A DNA stretch of 64,000 nucleotides from positions 992,001 through 1,056,000 of the forward strand of contig JAHLMK010000004.1 in the NCBI GenBank assembly GCA_019915135.1. The letters are read 5' to 3'. The stretch's first letter is position 1. Every line of letters begins with the position of its first letter. The position numbers and the translations under genes were made by a program. Source of the stretch: Strobilurus pachycystidiatus. Lineage: Eukaryota > Basidiomycota > Agaricomycetes > Agaricales > Physalacriaceae. The notes beneath the pieces are model-generated. The model made no database searches and was not told the DNA's origin. It saw only the letters and a program-made list of their open reading frames with translations. Below are positions 35,826 to 46,506 of the stretch, in pieces.

Positions 35826-37591
35826 CTAGTTCTTCTGTCCTTTCAGATCCCTTGGTATCATGGTACTCAGTTTGACACCCAACAACGCGAAGCTTGACAG
35901 GACGATGTACACCAGAAATCCTCCCGCCAAGTGACCGTTAAGAGTAGCAGAGAATAACGACGAGGCAATCAACGGAGACAGTCCTCGGGTCCCAGACGCT
36001 GCCATCTGGGCCAGGCCGTTGGTAGAGCCAAGGGTTGAGCGACTTGTGGCGCTATGTACAATGAGCACTTGGATAGCAGCTGGAAAACCAATTCTGAATC
36101 TCCAATGTTGAATCCAGCAAGGCTGAAGCGCGTACCTTGGCCTGCGGATATCATCAAGTTGAAGAATAGTTGCAGAATGATTAGAAGCCACACGAGGATG
36201 TCTACACGACCTGCTAGTTTAGCAGTGAAACTCTCGAATGCGAATGCGCAGGATCCGAGGAACAGTGATATCATGGAGAAGATGAAGATCCTGCGCTCGC
36301 CAAATCGTCTCAAGGCCGGTCCGGTGAAGAGGATCTGCAGAACGACATTTATGGCACCCCATACGGCCAGAATCACTCCAATCTGCTGGGGACTCATGCC
36401 GAGACCCCCAACTTGAATGCTCGTCGAGTACATGAGCGGGATCAGGACTGTATACGCCATGGAGAAGAAGGCATTTGCGCAGTAGTTGCCCACCGTCAAT
36501 AGCAAGTTGCGATTGAGAACCTTCGAGATTGGCGGGGTAGCGGGAGTTTGGACTGACTCAAAGGACTCGGAGTCCACTGAAGTAGATCCGTAGTCATCTT
36601 GAACATTATCGCCGAGGAGAGCAGACGATTCTTCCGCCGGAGAAGAGCTGGCAGATGGTAACGTCTATGTAGGACAACGTCAATGATCATCTCATCGTGT
36701 CGGAGATTGACTGACTTCTTTGAGGCCCACCAGAGCACACGCAAACGTCAGGAAAGAGAAGACGGCAGACACGCCGCACGGCAGCAGGTACGGGTATTCA
36801 ACGAAAAGTTGCATCCTTCCGAATATCTGTGGCCATCTGTCCGCTGGATTAGCGAGAAGACCGCCAATGGCTGGTCTGAGGGAGATGATAGACCACGGTG
36901 AGACTCGAATGCAACGTACAATACATGATAGAAACGTACCCAAGAGCGTTTCCTAGGCCCCACATCACGGGCATCATGGCAAATGCGTCGCCGATGTTGG
37001 ACGCGTCTGTAAGCTTGCATGATAATCGAAGCCTCAGCCGCAAGAAAGATATGGAGTAATGAACTTACCTCGGCCATAATCGTCTTGGAGACACCTAATC
37101 AGGCGTCAGTAGTCATCCCTAGAAGTGTATTTGGGGAAAACAAACCAATGTTCCCATTGAAAATGCCTTGGAAAGCGCGGAATACGACCAGCCACCAGAA
37201 GTTGTTGCTTAGGCCGAACCCAAGAAGAGCGACGGTGAGTCCTAGCGGACCCCAGAGAAGAACTGGGCGACGTCCATACACGTCAGAGGCCCTGCCCCAA
37301 TGGAAGACACTGAAGCACTCCGTCGCAAAGAATACTGAGCCCTGCCGAGTTAACAATCAGTGCGCAATACCCCGCCGATAAGTAGTAGAAGCTTACGACA
37401 ATCCCAACATAATAGCCTGTCTTGCTTTCGTCACCCCCAGTGATTCCTGTTTGTCGTACGAAATCTGGAAGAAAGGGATACACGACTTTTCCGGAGATAG
37501 GCTCAGCGAGCTGGATAGCATAGACGATTGAGAGCTGCCACTTTGGGAGGGGGGTACGAAGTGACTGGCCCCCCATGCTTTCTGTCGACAT
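35826..37591 (-). CDS. MFS transporter (DHA1-like), copy 1
   Basis: A 12-helix membrane transporter. It starts MSTESMGGQSLRTPLPKWQL at 37591, then IVYAIQLAEPISGKVVYPFLPDF in helix 1. Motif A of the superfamily is clear (GRASDVYGRRPVLLWGP), followed by GLTVALLGFGL, FRAFQGIFNGNIG and an acidic central loop (SSALLGDNVQDDYGS). The second half starts VLNRNLLLTVGNYCANAFF and ends TMIPRDLKGQKN. The pattern fits DHA1-type drug:H+ antiporter-like fungal proteins; the substrate is unknown. Several short introns occur, for example near 37090-37150 and 37340-37400. A TATAAG on the minus strand lies about 50 bases before the start. A paralogue lies at 38882-40666 on the same strand, with SLD5 between them on the other strand. 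Confidence 0.85.
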
Positions 37592-37808
37592 GATGGGTAA
37601 GAAGAAGCCTGGCCGTAGCTTGTATGTAAAGCATCGGGCTTATAGTGACTCGGTTTTTGGAGTCAATGTGTCCGACCTGAGAGGTTGTGATGGCACGTGA
37701 TGGGAAAGTGATTTCCAAGGCTTTCGAGCTCAGTCTGAGTCTCTCTCTCTCTTGACCGCGACGCCTTCCTGCTCTTCTCCACGCGACTTCGACCCCGACG
37801 CATTCATT

Positions 37809-38755
37809 ATGGACTGGGAAGCCGAATATGCTGCCGGCGCAGGCATGGTGGACGCGCCGCCGCCCGTCGCGCGCGCCATCGATTTCAACGCGCGACGCGC
37901 CCCCTCTCCCGACGCCATGGATTTCCTCGACGACGAGCCGGCTGATGCGACGCCTCTCCAGCAGCTCATGCGGCATTGGATGAACGAACGACACGCCCCT
38001 ACGATCTTGCCCGCTCAGGAGCAGGTACTTGGTCTCATCTTGGACCACATCCGGAGACAGGTGTGCCACAATAACCACTTCAGTCACGTCTCGCTAAACA
38101 GTCCTAGACCGACGCTGTCCATGCCCTGCGTGGCGACCCTTCCACCTCCGAGGAGGAGCACATTCGCATCATGCTCGTCCAAACAGAGGTTGAACGCGTC
38201 AAATTCATTGTCCGCTCCTACATCCGCACGCGTCTCTACAAAGTGCATCAATCCTTCCGTCATCTCTACACCACTTGGCTGAATTATCGCTGCTCAGTAG
38301 ATTGAGAAATTCGCGCGCTTCATCAGTACGAGCGCCGATACTCAACGCCTCCTCACGACCGCAGAACGCAAATTTGCCATAACCCTTGCGCAATCAACCG
38401 CTCGCCACTTTCAATCCTCAGTCTTGCAGAGTCTCCCGCCCGATCAAGCTCATCTGGATAATACACATGCATTTGAACCTCAAATGAGTATGTGCCTCCC
38501 TTTCGCCCTCCCGAAAGTACCTTAACGATTGTATAGCGACACAACCGAATAGGGAACGCGCCGTATTTGCTTACGCCCTGAAAGATTGTCCTTCAGTCAT
38601 GCTACCAAGGTGCGGATCTCAAGTCAAATGCTATCACGATCTTCTGATCTATCTGCAGTGGCCTAGAACTACGAATTGAGAGGAACCAGCTAACTTTGGT
38701 GCCATATCACGTCGTCGAAGAGTTCGTCCTAAGAGGAGACGTCGAGTTGGTCTAA
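37809..38755 (+). CDS. SLD5: GINS complex subunit SLD5
   Basis: Five exons (37809-38060, 38108-38242, 38301-38487, 38537-38609, 38659-38755) give 247 residues, near the usual family length. SLD5 is one of four GINS subunits; with CDC45 and MCM2-7 it forms the replicative CMG helicase. After an acidic N-terminus come TPLQQLMRHWMNERHAPTIL, the long helix EEEHIRIMLVQTEVERVKFI followed by VRSYIRTRLYKIEKFA (the GINS A-domain), and the small C-terminal B-domain with LIPYHVV-like VPYHVVEEFVLRGDVELV ending at the stop, as in other SLD5 proteins. The ATG at 37809 is the first in a frame that gives this N-terminus. It is divergent from MFS copy 1 (217 bases between starts) and convergent with MFS copy 2. 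Confidence 0.9.
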
Positions 38756-38881
38756 TGTGCGTCATGAAAACAAAGCGTTTTGCCAGTGGTGATACTCACT
38801 GCAAATACAGCGTTGTTTTAATCATGTTGTATCTCTACCCGATGTGCATCATCTTCGCAACGCAAACTGCATCTACTACAT

Positions 38882-40666
38882 TCAATCGCACTGCTTCGGG
38901 GTTTCAAGACGTTTGGGAAGCATGAAGCTCAGTCTCACGCTTAGCAGCGCTATACTCGCCACAACGATATAAACCAAAAATCCGCCCGCAAGATGAGCGT
39001 CAAGGGTAGCAGAAAACAAAGCCGAGGCAATTGTAGGAGACAGTCCTCGAACACCAGAGGCCAGCATTTGGGCCAAACCGTTTGTTGAACCAAGAGTTAA
39101 ACGATTTGTCGCGCTCTGTACGATCAGAATCTGAATGGCACCTGCAGATGCTTCAGTCAGGATCGACATCGAATTGCCAATCTTAGGAACCTACCAAACG
39201 CAGGGGAAAGCATGAAGTTGAACGCCAGTTGCACACATAGTAAACTCCAAACGGCGGCATTCACCCGACCGGATAGTCTGGCAACGAGACTTTCAAAGGC
39301 GAATACACAGGTTCCGAGAAATGCAGATATCATAGCTGTGACGAAGACCGGGCGCTCTCCAAAACGCCTCAGGGCACGTCCGAGGAAGAGCAGCTGAAGG
39401 ACGACGTTGATGGCGCCCCAGACAGATAAAATCACGCCTATCTGGTAAGGACTCATCCCCAGCCCTCCGATTGGGATACTCGTCGACCACATCAACGGCA
39501 TCAGAACCGTCAACCCCATGGAGAGGAAAGATAGTGCACTATAGTTTCCCAATGCGAGCACTAGGTTTCGATTGAGAACTTCCGACATAGGCGGGACGGA
39601 GGGGACTGTCGAAGCCTCGGTGCGACCGTAGTTGTCATCAGTGTTAGTGCTAAGTAGTGGAGACGATTCATCGACCAGAGCATGCTTGGTCGGGCGTAGT
39701 GTCTTGAAGAAACGACAAAGGTCAGTTCCGATGAAATGAAATCGTGAAAAGGTGCATGCTGACTTCCTTGAGACCCAGAAAAGCACATGCAAATGTCAGG
39801 AATGAAAGCAATGCTGATACGCCGCAAGGTAGCAGGTAAGGGTGGTCAATGAACAGGGTCACTCTCCCGAAGGTTTGTGGCCAGTTGCGAACTGGGTCGG
39901 CGAGTAGTCCACCAATGACCGGTCTAAAATGGATCTTAGATGTCATACTAGCTGCTGAAGGGTATCCGGCACCTACCCGAGAGCATTTCCGAAGCCCCAC
40001 ATCAAGGGCATAATGGCAAATGCATCCCCAATGTTGGACGCGTCTGTGAGCTAGAAAAACGACGGAGACGTTAGTTCCGGATTAAACAGCTGCGGTGGAA
40101 GGACGAACCTCTGCCATGATTGTCTTTGAGACGCCTTACAACGCGTTAGGGAGTCGTCAGATATCAGGATGTATATACATTGACAGAAGACGAACCGATG
40201 TTCCCGTTGAAGATGCCTTGAAGCGCCCGGAATACAACCAGCCACCAGAAATTGGAACTCAAGCCAAACCCAAGAAGCGAGACGGCCAGCCCAAGTGGGC
40301 CCCACAACAGGACAGGGCGACGTCCGTATAGATCAGAAGCTCTGCCCCAGTGAAGGACGGTAAGACACTCCGCCGCAAAGAACACGGATCCCTTCGACAA
40401 TCGTCAGTCTCGACCTGCTCAACTTGAATCCCGGACCTATGGCATGCCAAACGACAACTTACCACAATTCCCGAATAGTAACCTGTCTTACTTTCATCAC
40501 CACCGGTGATTCCAGTTCGCCTAACGAAATCTGGAAGGAATGGATATATCACCGTGGCAGAAATGGGCTCTGATAGCTGAATGGCGTAGACGATCGCGAG
40601 CTGCCATTTGGGTAGAGGCGTGCGCGTACGGGTTGGCTGGCCATCCACGTTCTCAGCCATGGTCAT
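38882..40666 (-). CDS. MFS transporter (DHA1-like), copy 2
   Basis: Paralogue of the gene at 35826. It starts MTMAENVDGQ at 40666, or MAENVDGQ at 40660. Helix 1 contains IVYAIQLSEPISATVIYPFLPDF, motif A is GRASDLYGRRPVLLWGP, and FRALQGIFNGNIG follows. The acidic loop and VLNRNLVLALGNYSALSF begin the second half. It ends FMLPKRLETPKQCD. Intron positions match copy 1 where I can compare them (for example after SKTGYY and after IFNGNIG). No stop or frameshift was found. Divergence from copy 1 is strongest in the central loop, so this is an older duplication than the DGAT2 one. Its 3' end is 127 bases from the SLD5 stop. Confidence 0.85.
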
Positions 40667-40959
40667 CGTAGTCAGGAAGCAAAGAGCGGATCACATCTTT
40701 ATTAAGTGATATAACGTGAGAGTTTGTTCCAGAAGATCATGGTACGAGTCAGAGCTCTGGGTGCAAGTCGAATGACAGCGGAACATCTATCTTATCATAA
40801 ATCAGTGGTGCTTCTATACCTTATACATATGCATTTCTATAGTACCTGCGATCCAGGGTCCCTGAAATCATAGCCGACGTTGCATTGCACGGAACTTCTA
40901 ATGAATAAAAACCTTTTCCACTTGTACTTCATACTACGCCACCATGAAGTCATCAGCGA

Positions 40960-43900
40960 CTAGAAGAGTCCAATGATCTGCCCAGTCGTCGGATGAAGAC
41001 CGATCTCCCAAAATCCTATGGGAGCATTTCAGACGTCGTAACTTGAAGATGGTAGGAGACTACAAACCTGGGCGAGTCCCAAGACCAGGCATAGTCTGCA
41101 TGTCTCCCAGTATTGGGTAAATGAAGCCCGCACCCGCCGACAAACGCAGTTCGCGGATAGGAACAGTAAAACCTGGCGAGGGATCAGAACGTGCGCAATT
41201 AGGACGCAGCGGATGACAGACCAGATGGCACGCCCTTCAGCTTGGGATCATGGGAGAACGAGTATTGGGTTTTGGCCATACAAACTATCGGCGTGGTGAA
41301 GGCATGAACTTCGAAACATTCAATCTGAGGACGTACTGGGAAGACCACTGTATCCCTGTTTCGTGTACGTATCCACTTGTTTCTGAGCCAGTTCGCTGAG
41401 TTGGATGCCGTCAGCGCCATATATTTCGGTGCAAATGACGGAGATCTTCTCGTCAATGGGGAGGTTCAGATCGTAGAGGAACTTGAAGTCAGAAGGCCCT
41501 TCGCAGGTGGCAATCACCGCCTCAGCGAGCGCCCTGGCACCAGCTCCGCCCTCTGCCCAATGATTACTGACAACCGCAGCGTCAGCACCTCCCCCAAGAG
41601 CCTCTCGCTTGATGAGATCCAGCTCCGCAACCGTGTCTGAACTATACAAAAGTCAAGTGCAAGGATGAAGACCGATATAGAGACCTACGCAAATTGATTG
41701 ATAGCCACAATGACCTTGATGCTGAATTTCTTGGAGTTCTGAATATGCCGAACCAAGTTCTTGCAGCCCTCCCTGAGTGTCACTAGATCTTCCTGAGTGT
41801 ACGTGGAATGTAAAGCTTTGCCGGGCGTGACATCGGGGCCTCCGCCGTGCATCTTTAGGGCGCGAGTAGTCGCGACAATGATTGTCGCATTGGGCTTGAG
41901 CCCACTGACGCGGCACTTGATGTTGCAGAACTTCTCCATACCCATGTCGGCACCAAAACCACCCTCAGTCAAGACGTAACCGACGCGGACAGCCGGATCG
42001 CCCTCCTCGGTACCGGCAAGCTTGAGAGCAATCTGATCGGCTAGAATGGAGGAGTTTCCATGGGCGATGTTAGCGAAGGGTCCAGCGTGGACGAAGACAG
42101 GCGTGCCCTTGCATGTCGTCAGAATACGATGAGCAATAACGGTAGGCGAAGAACAAACCTGCAGCGTCTGCATAAGATTGGGCTTGATAGCGTCCTTGAG
42201 AAGGACGGCCAAAGCTCCAGAGACACCAATATCATCGGCAGTGATGGGCTCTCCCGACTTGCTGGTAGCAACAACCATCGCGCCCAGCCTTTGCTGCATA
42301 TCTTCCAGACCTGTCGTCAACGCTAACACAGCCATACACTCACTGGCGACAGCTATGTCGAATCCAGTTTCACGTTCGTGACCCTGTTCCGTCGGGTTAC
42401 GGCCGATAATAATTTTGCGTAGGAAACGATCATTGGTGTCAACGACGCGATTCCAGGTTATGGTGTTCGAGTCCACGTCGAGGCGGGCAAACTTGGTAAT
42501 CTCCTCGGGCGTGAGATCGTCGGGGTTTGTTTTGTCAATGCCTAGCTTCTTGAGACGCTTGAACATAAGAGGAGCGAATTCGCGTTTGCCCTTCTTAGTG
42601 GGAACTAGGCGACTGTACAGCGCCTGAGGTAGTGTGAGCCACGTAGGTGAAAAGATCAAGATAAAACCGTACCTTGTCTGACTGCGTCGCTTCATGGAAA
42701 ATTCGGGCATCGAGGGCGGCAGCTGATGGTGAAATCAGATCGCGCTCAGCTGACGAACTTGTAGGCCTCACCGAGAAGGTTGTTTGCTGCTGTGACAGCA
42801 TGGATATCTCCAGTGACATGAAGGTTGAACTACGCGATCTATAAAAGCCGTAATCATATGACAGAGCCCGGATATAGTTACCTCGTCCATAGGGATGACC
42901 TGTCAATGATGTTTAGGAATAGTACACGCAACCCAAGCAGAGAAGAGGACCTGACTGTATCCTCCGCCGGCGGCACCCCCTTTGATACCGAAAGTGGGCC
43001 CTTGACTTGGCTGGCGCACACAGGCAAACGAAGGTCTCCCCAGTTCTGCACCGAGCGCTTGTGCAACGCCAATGGTAGTTGTCGACTTTCCTTCCCCCAA
43101 TGGTGTAGGGGTGATTCTAGAGAGGGTATGTTCAGAGATGGCCGTCCATGGGGACGAAGGGCGACATACCCGGCAACGACAATATATTTGCCATCGTTAC
43201 GGTGAGCCAACCGTTCGAGGATACTGAGCTCAACCTTGGCCTTGTATTTGCCGTAATTTTCAAGCTCACTTGGAAGAATGCCTATTTCTGCAGCGAGTTC
43301 GGCGACAGGCTTGGGAGTTTGTGCGGAGGCAATTTCGATATCACTGGGGACCTTGGCAAGAGGAAAAATCTTGAGAGGCTTGAGATTTGAAGCGCGCGAT
43401 TTAGTCCAAATCTGCTCAGCAGCTTGAAGCGCATTCTTGATGAGAAGAGCGACAGTGACCGGTCCAACACCTTTTGGAACCGGAGTAATATGTGAAGCGA
43501 CCTTGGAGGCTGCAGCAAACTCCACATCGCCGACGAGCCGGTGTCCGGACTTCGAGTTTGTGTCTGTGGGTAATGGGAGTTTGCAAGCTGGGGAGAGCAG
43601 GTAAGAACCAGGACACTTACCTGCAATGTAATTCGCGCCAGCGTCGATTACCACGGCACCTGGGGCAACCCATGAACCCTTGACATACTCAGCTTCGCCG
43701 ATAGCAGCCACCACTATATCCGCGTTTTTGATCTACATATGTATCTCGGGGATCAGAATGTTTTATGTCGATCCACAACGACAATGACGCACAAGGGATT
43801 CGATATCCCTAGTCAAAGCGTGAGTTGTGGTGACCGTCGCATCGAGTTTCCTCAACATTAACGCGACTGGTACTCCGACCGCGTCATCCTGCCCAACAAC

Positions 43901-44525
43901 TACGGCGTTGGCACCAGATACGGGTACACCAGTGGACTCCAGGAGACGAATGATTGCAGCTGGCATGCATGGAAGGAAGAGAGGGTCCGTGGACGAGCAC
44001 GACAGACATCCAAGATTGTATGCGTGGGACCTACAGTCATACGGTTCAGAGTTGGATTGACGGGAAGTCAAGGTGTCTTACCCGTCAACGTCTTTCTCCG
44101 GAGTTACCTTGTCCAACGCACGGCGCTCGCCTTCTGCTCCAATGTGGTCACCGAGGGGTAACTGGACAAGGATGCCGGTGACTTGCACATCAAGATTGAG
44201 AGCGTCGATGACAGTCAATACTTCGTCCACGGACGACTCCGCGGGGAGAATGACATGCTTGCAGACGATGCCAACTTTTTCAGCGGCTTTGGACTTCAGG
44301 CGAATGTAGCTGCTCGAGTCACTTCGGTCCCCGACTTGTACAATCGCCAATTGCGGCGCGAAATGTGGATAAGTGGATTGAATGGACTTGACGCGCAAGG
44401 AGACCTCAGCCAAAATGGAGCTGGATAGATTATTTAGTGCCCCGAGGTGAAGGTCGTTCGGAACGTACTTACTCTGCGATGCCTTTGCCGTCAATGATCG
44501 TTGCCACAGAATTACCGTCAGTCAT
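40960..44525 (-). CDS. ADE3: Trifunctional C1-tetrahydrofolate synthase
   Basis: Methylene-THF dehydrogenase, methenyl-THF cyclohydrolase and 10-formyl-THF synthetase in one chain of about 940 residues, normally cytosolic. Start [17 protein letters not shown] at 44525; a short intron then leads to [11 protein letters not shown]. The dehydrogenase/cyclohydrolase part shows [17 protein letters not shown], with the catalytic Tyr and Lys, then VQLPLGDHI and PEKDVDG. The synthetase part has the P-loop [74 protein letters not shown] and, at the end, [20 protein letters not shown] then PGLGTRPGF. It ends TTGQIIGLF with its stop at 40960-40962. No organelle-targeting extension is seen. The head-to-head neighbour at 46507 has a formyl-THF-binding domain and may use its product. 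Confidence 0.94.
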
Positions 44526-46435
44526 GTTATCAGAGACGCTTCGATGGAGCGGTCAGAGGATGTGTCTTTTGCACAAACTGCGCGCGTAATATAGCAATCT
44601 TCTCCGCTGCTCGCAGACGTCAAACTTTCTGCCAATGCTGGTTTACCGGGGCACTGTTGAGCCGCCTTCTGACTGAAAAGTATTCAAAACGCGGCCTAGA
44701 GTATTCTGGATTAACCCAGGGGAGAGACGCAATGGAAAGATGGATCCAAGAGTCACCAGCATGGTGGTAAGGCATGAAGGAAGACACGACGGTGATGTCA
44801 ATGTCCCGAATCTTCCGATCGTACCTCGCCTACTTATCCCCATCCGCATCATTGTCACTGCCATCAGCAGTCCGCAAGATACGCAAATTGTAAACTTTGA
44901 CTATCATAGAGGTATTTACTCGACGCCCGCTTGAACGACAAACATGATCCTCGAGCCCAGACTAATTCATCCACTGATTGTGCGCTACGCATTGATTGCG
45001 GTGATTTACGGCCACAAGGCCTTTGTCACGGTACGAGCGTCGAGTGGCATGCCACAGAAACCTAGACGATTACGACAAGAAAGACTGGTCACCAGGATGG
45101 TGAGCCGAATGACGAGAATCTGAGTCGACATAGAAAGATCAGAGTCTGATGAGCGGACTAGATACCTTGTCTCTTTGCTCCTGTTGCTTGCTAGTATCTG
45201 GATGGACTCGAGTGAGTACTAAAATATGACATAGACGCAATGGCACGTATCCAGACAGCCACGCCGGCGCGCGCGCGCGCCAGGAGCCAGTTGCACCCAG
45301 CATCACGCAGGAAGACCTCCCGCCAGTTCAAGGCGACCTTTTGATGCTAACGTTCTTCCAATCACTTTATACTCTATGAGATCGAGATATCTCCAGTTAG
45401 TGGAGTACATCGAACCAGCAGAAAAGAGACTTTCTTTCAATTTCCCGAACGTGACTAAATCGCGCGTCAGTACAATACAGTATCACAAAGAAGATACGAA
45501 CCGACTATCCGGTCAACGACTTACAGACTTCACCATGGTACCGAACTTCTGAGGAAGGGCAATAGGAAGGATCTAGAAGCAGGTCAGAGCGCGCTTAGGA
45601 CCGGAATAGGTCAAGGAGACATACTACAGCTCGATGAGGATGACTCTTCGATACCACATTGACAATGTGTGTGAATTGGGGGTAGTAAACGGCGATGTTA
45701 TCGATGACTGACTAGATATGATACTAGAGATGGAGTGTGTCCGGGTCTGGTGCGTTCCAGGCCAAGTTAAAGCCTAACAAATCGGGATACAGGCTGTCTC
45801 GAGCCGTCCAATCACGAGCAAGATCATTGATCTTAGTTTGATGCCAGTGGTGGCGGAGAAGAAACGAATCGGGATTTCGGTCCGGTGGGTTTCACCACCC
45901 TTTTGGGTGCATCAACGTTGACTTTGAACCTCGACAATCAATCCATCACGCACGTCGTAGCCGCGCAACCTGAGTCCCACCGTCTAGACTGCTCCGGCGG
46001 GCATTTACCTTTGCTGGGTGCGTCATGTTTGAGTGCTTGTTCACTGGGCGCCACCAGGACTCAGAGACGGTGTCCTCTGCTCTGCGTACCAAAAGGCACA
46101 GTTTGAGCCTGCCTATAGACCAAGCCGTAGCCCTAGCACGGCCGAGGTCCTCAAGTGGTTCTCAATCAACGTGAACTGATCGTTCTGTATTACATTGTTC
46201 GTGTCGAATCACGACACGCATATTTGTTCCGGTGGATGGATGGAGTAGACCTTGGGTAGCAAGATGAAGATTCGCCAGATCCGTACGCTTGTCGACCATA
46301 CTTGTCAAACTCAGCTGAGCCTTTTCAGTCTTTTCTAGACCGAGTCATTTTGTGGGGTAGCGGTTCTGAGAAGTCCCGCCGGGCATCATTATACTCCGTC
46401 GCCCATCCCGATGAGCGGCGTACATCAAAGTCAGC
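44526..46435. other. Divergent intergenic region between C1-THF synthase and the HypX-like gene
   Basis: About 1.9 kb between two start codons on opposite strands. It holds no recognisable gene, only short unrelated frames. A run of alternating CG (GCGCGCGCGCGCGC near 45268-45284) lies roughly in the middle. It must contain both promoters; the one for the HypX-like gene is listed separately. Confidence 0.5.
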
Positions 46436-46442
46436 TATAAAT
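46436..46442 (+). promoter_or_regulatory. TATA box of the HypX-like gene
   Basis: TATAAAT, 71 bases before the ATG at 46507, with a pyrimidine-rich stretch (TTCAACAAGCCTCCCCCTCC) between. Spacing and context fit a fungal core promoter and support the chosen start. Confidence 0.65.
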
Positions 46443-46506
46443 CCCCGCAACTACAGTTCAAGCTCTTTCAACAAGCCTCCCCCTCCCTCTCTGTGATTCT
46501 GTCATC

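Noticed and set aside
36496..36744. Possible frameshift in MFS copy 1 near the central loop
   Set aside because: A short intron explains the change of frame, and the corresponding place in MFS copy 2 behaves the same way.
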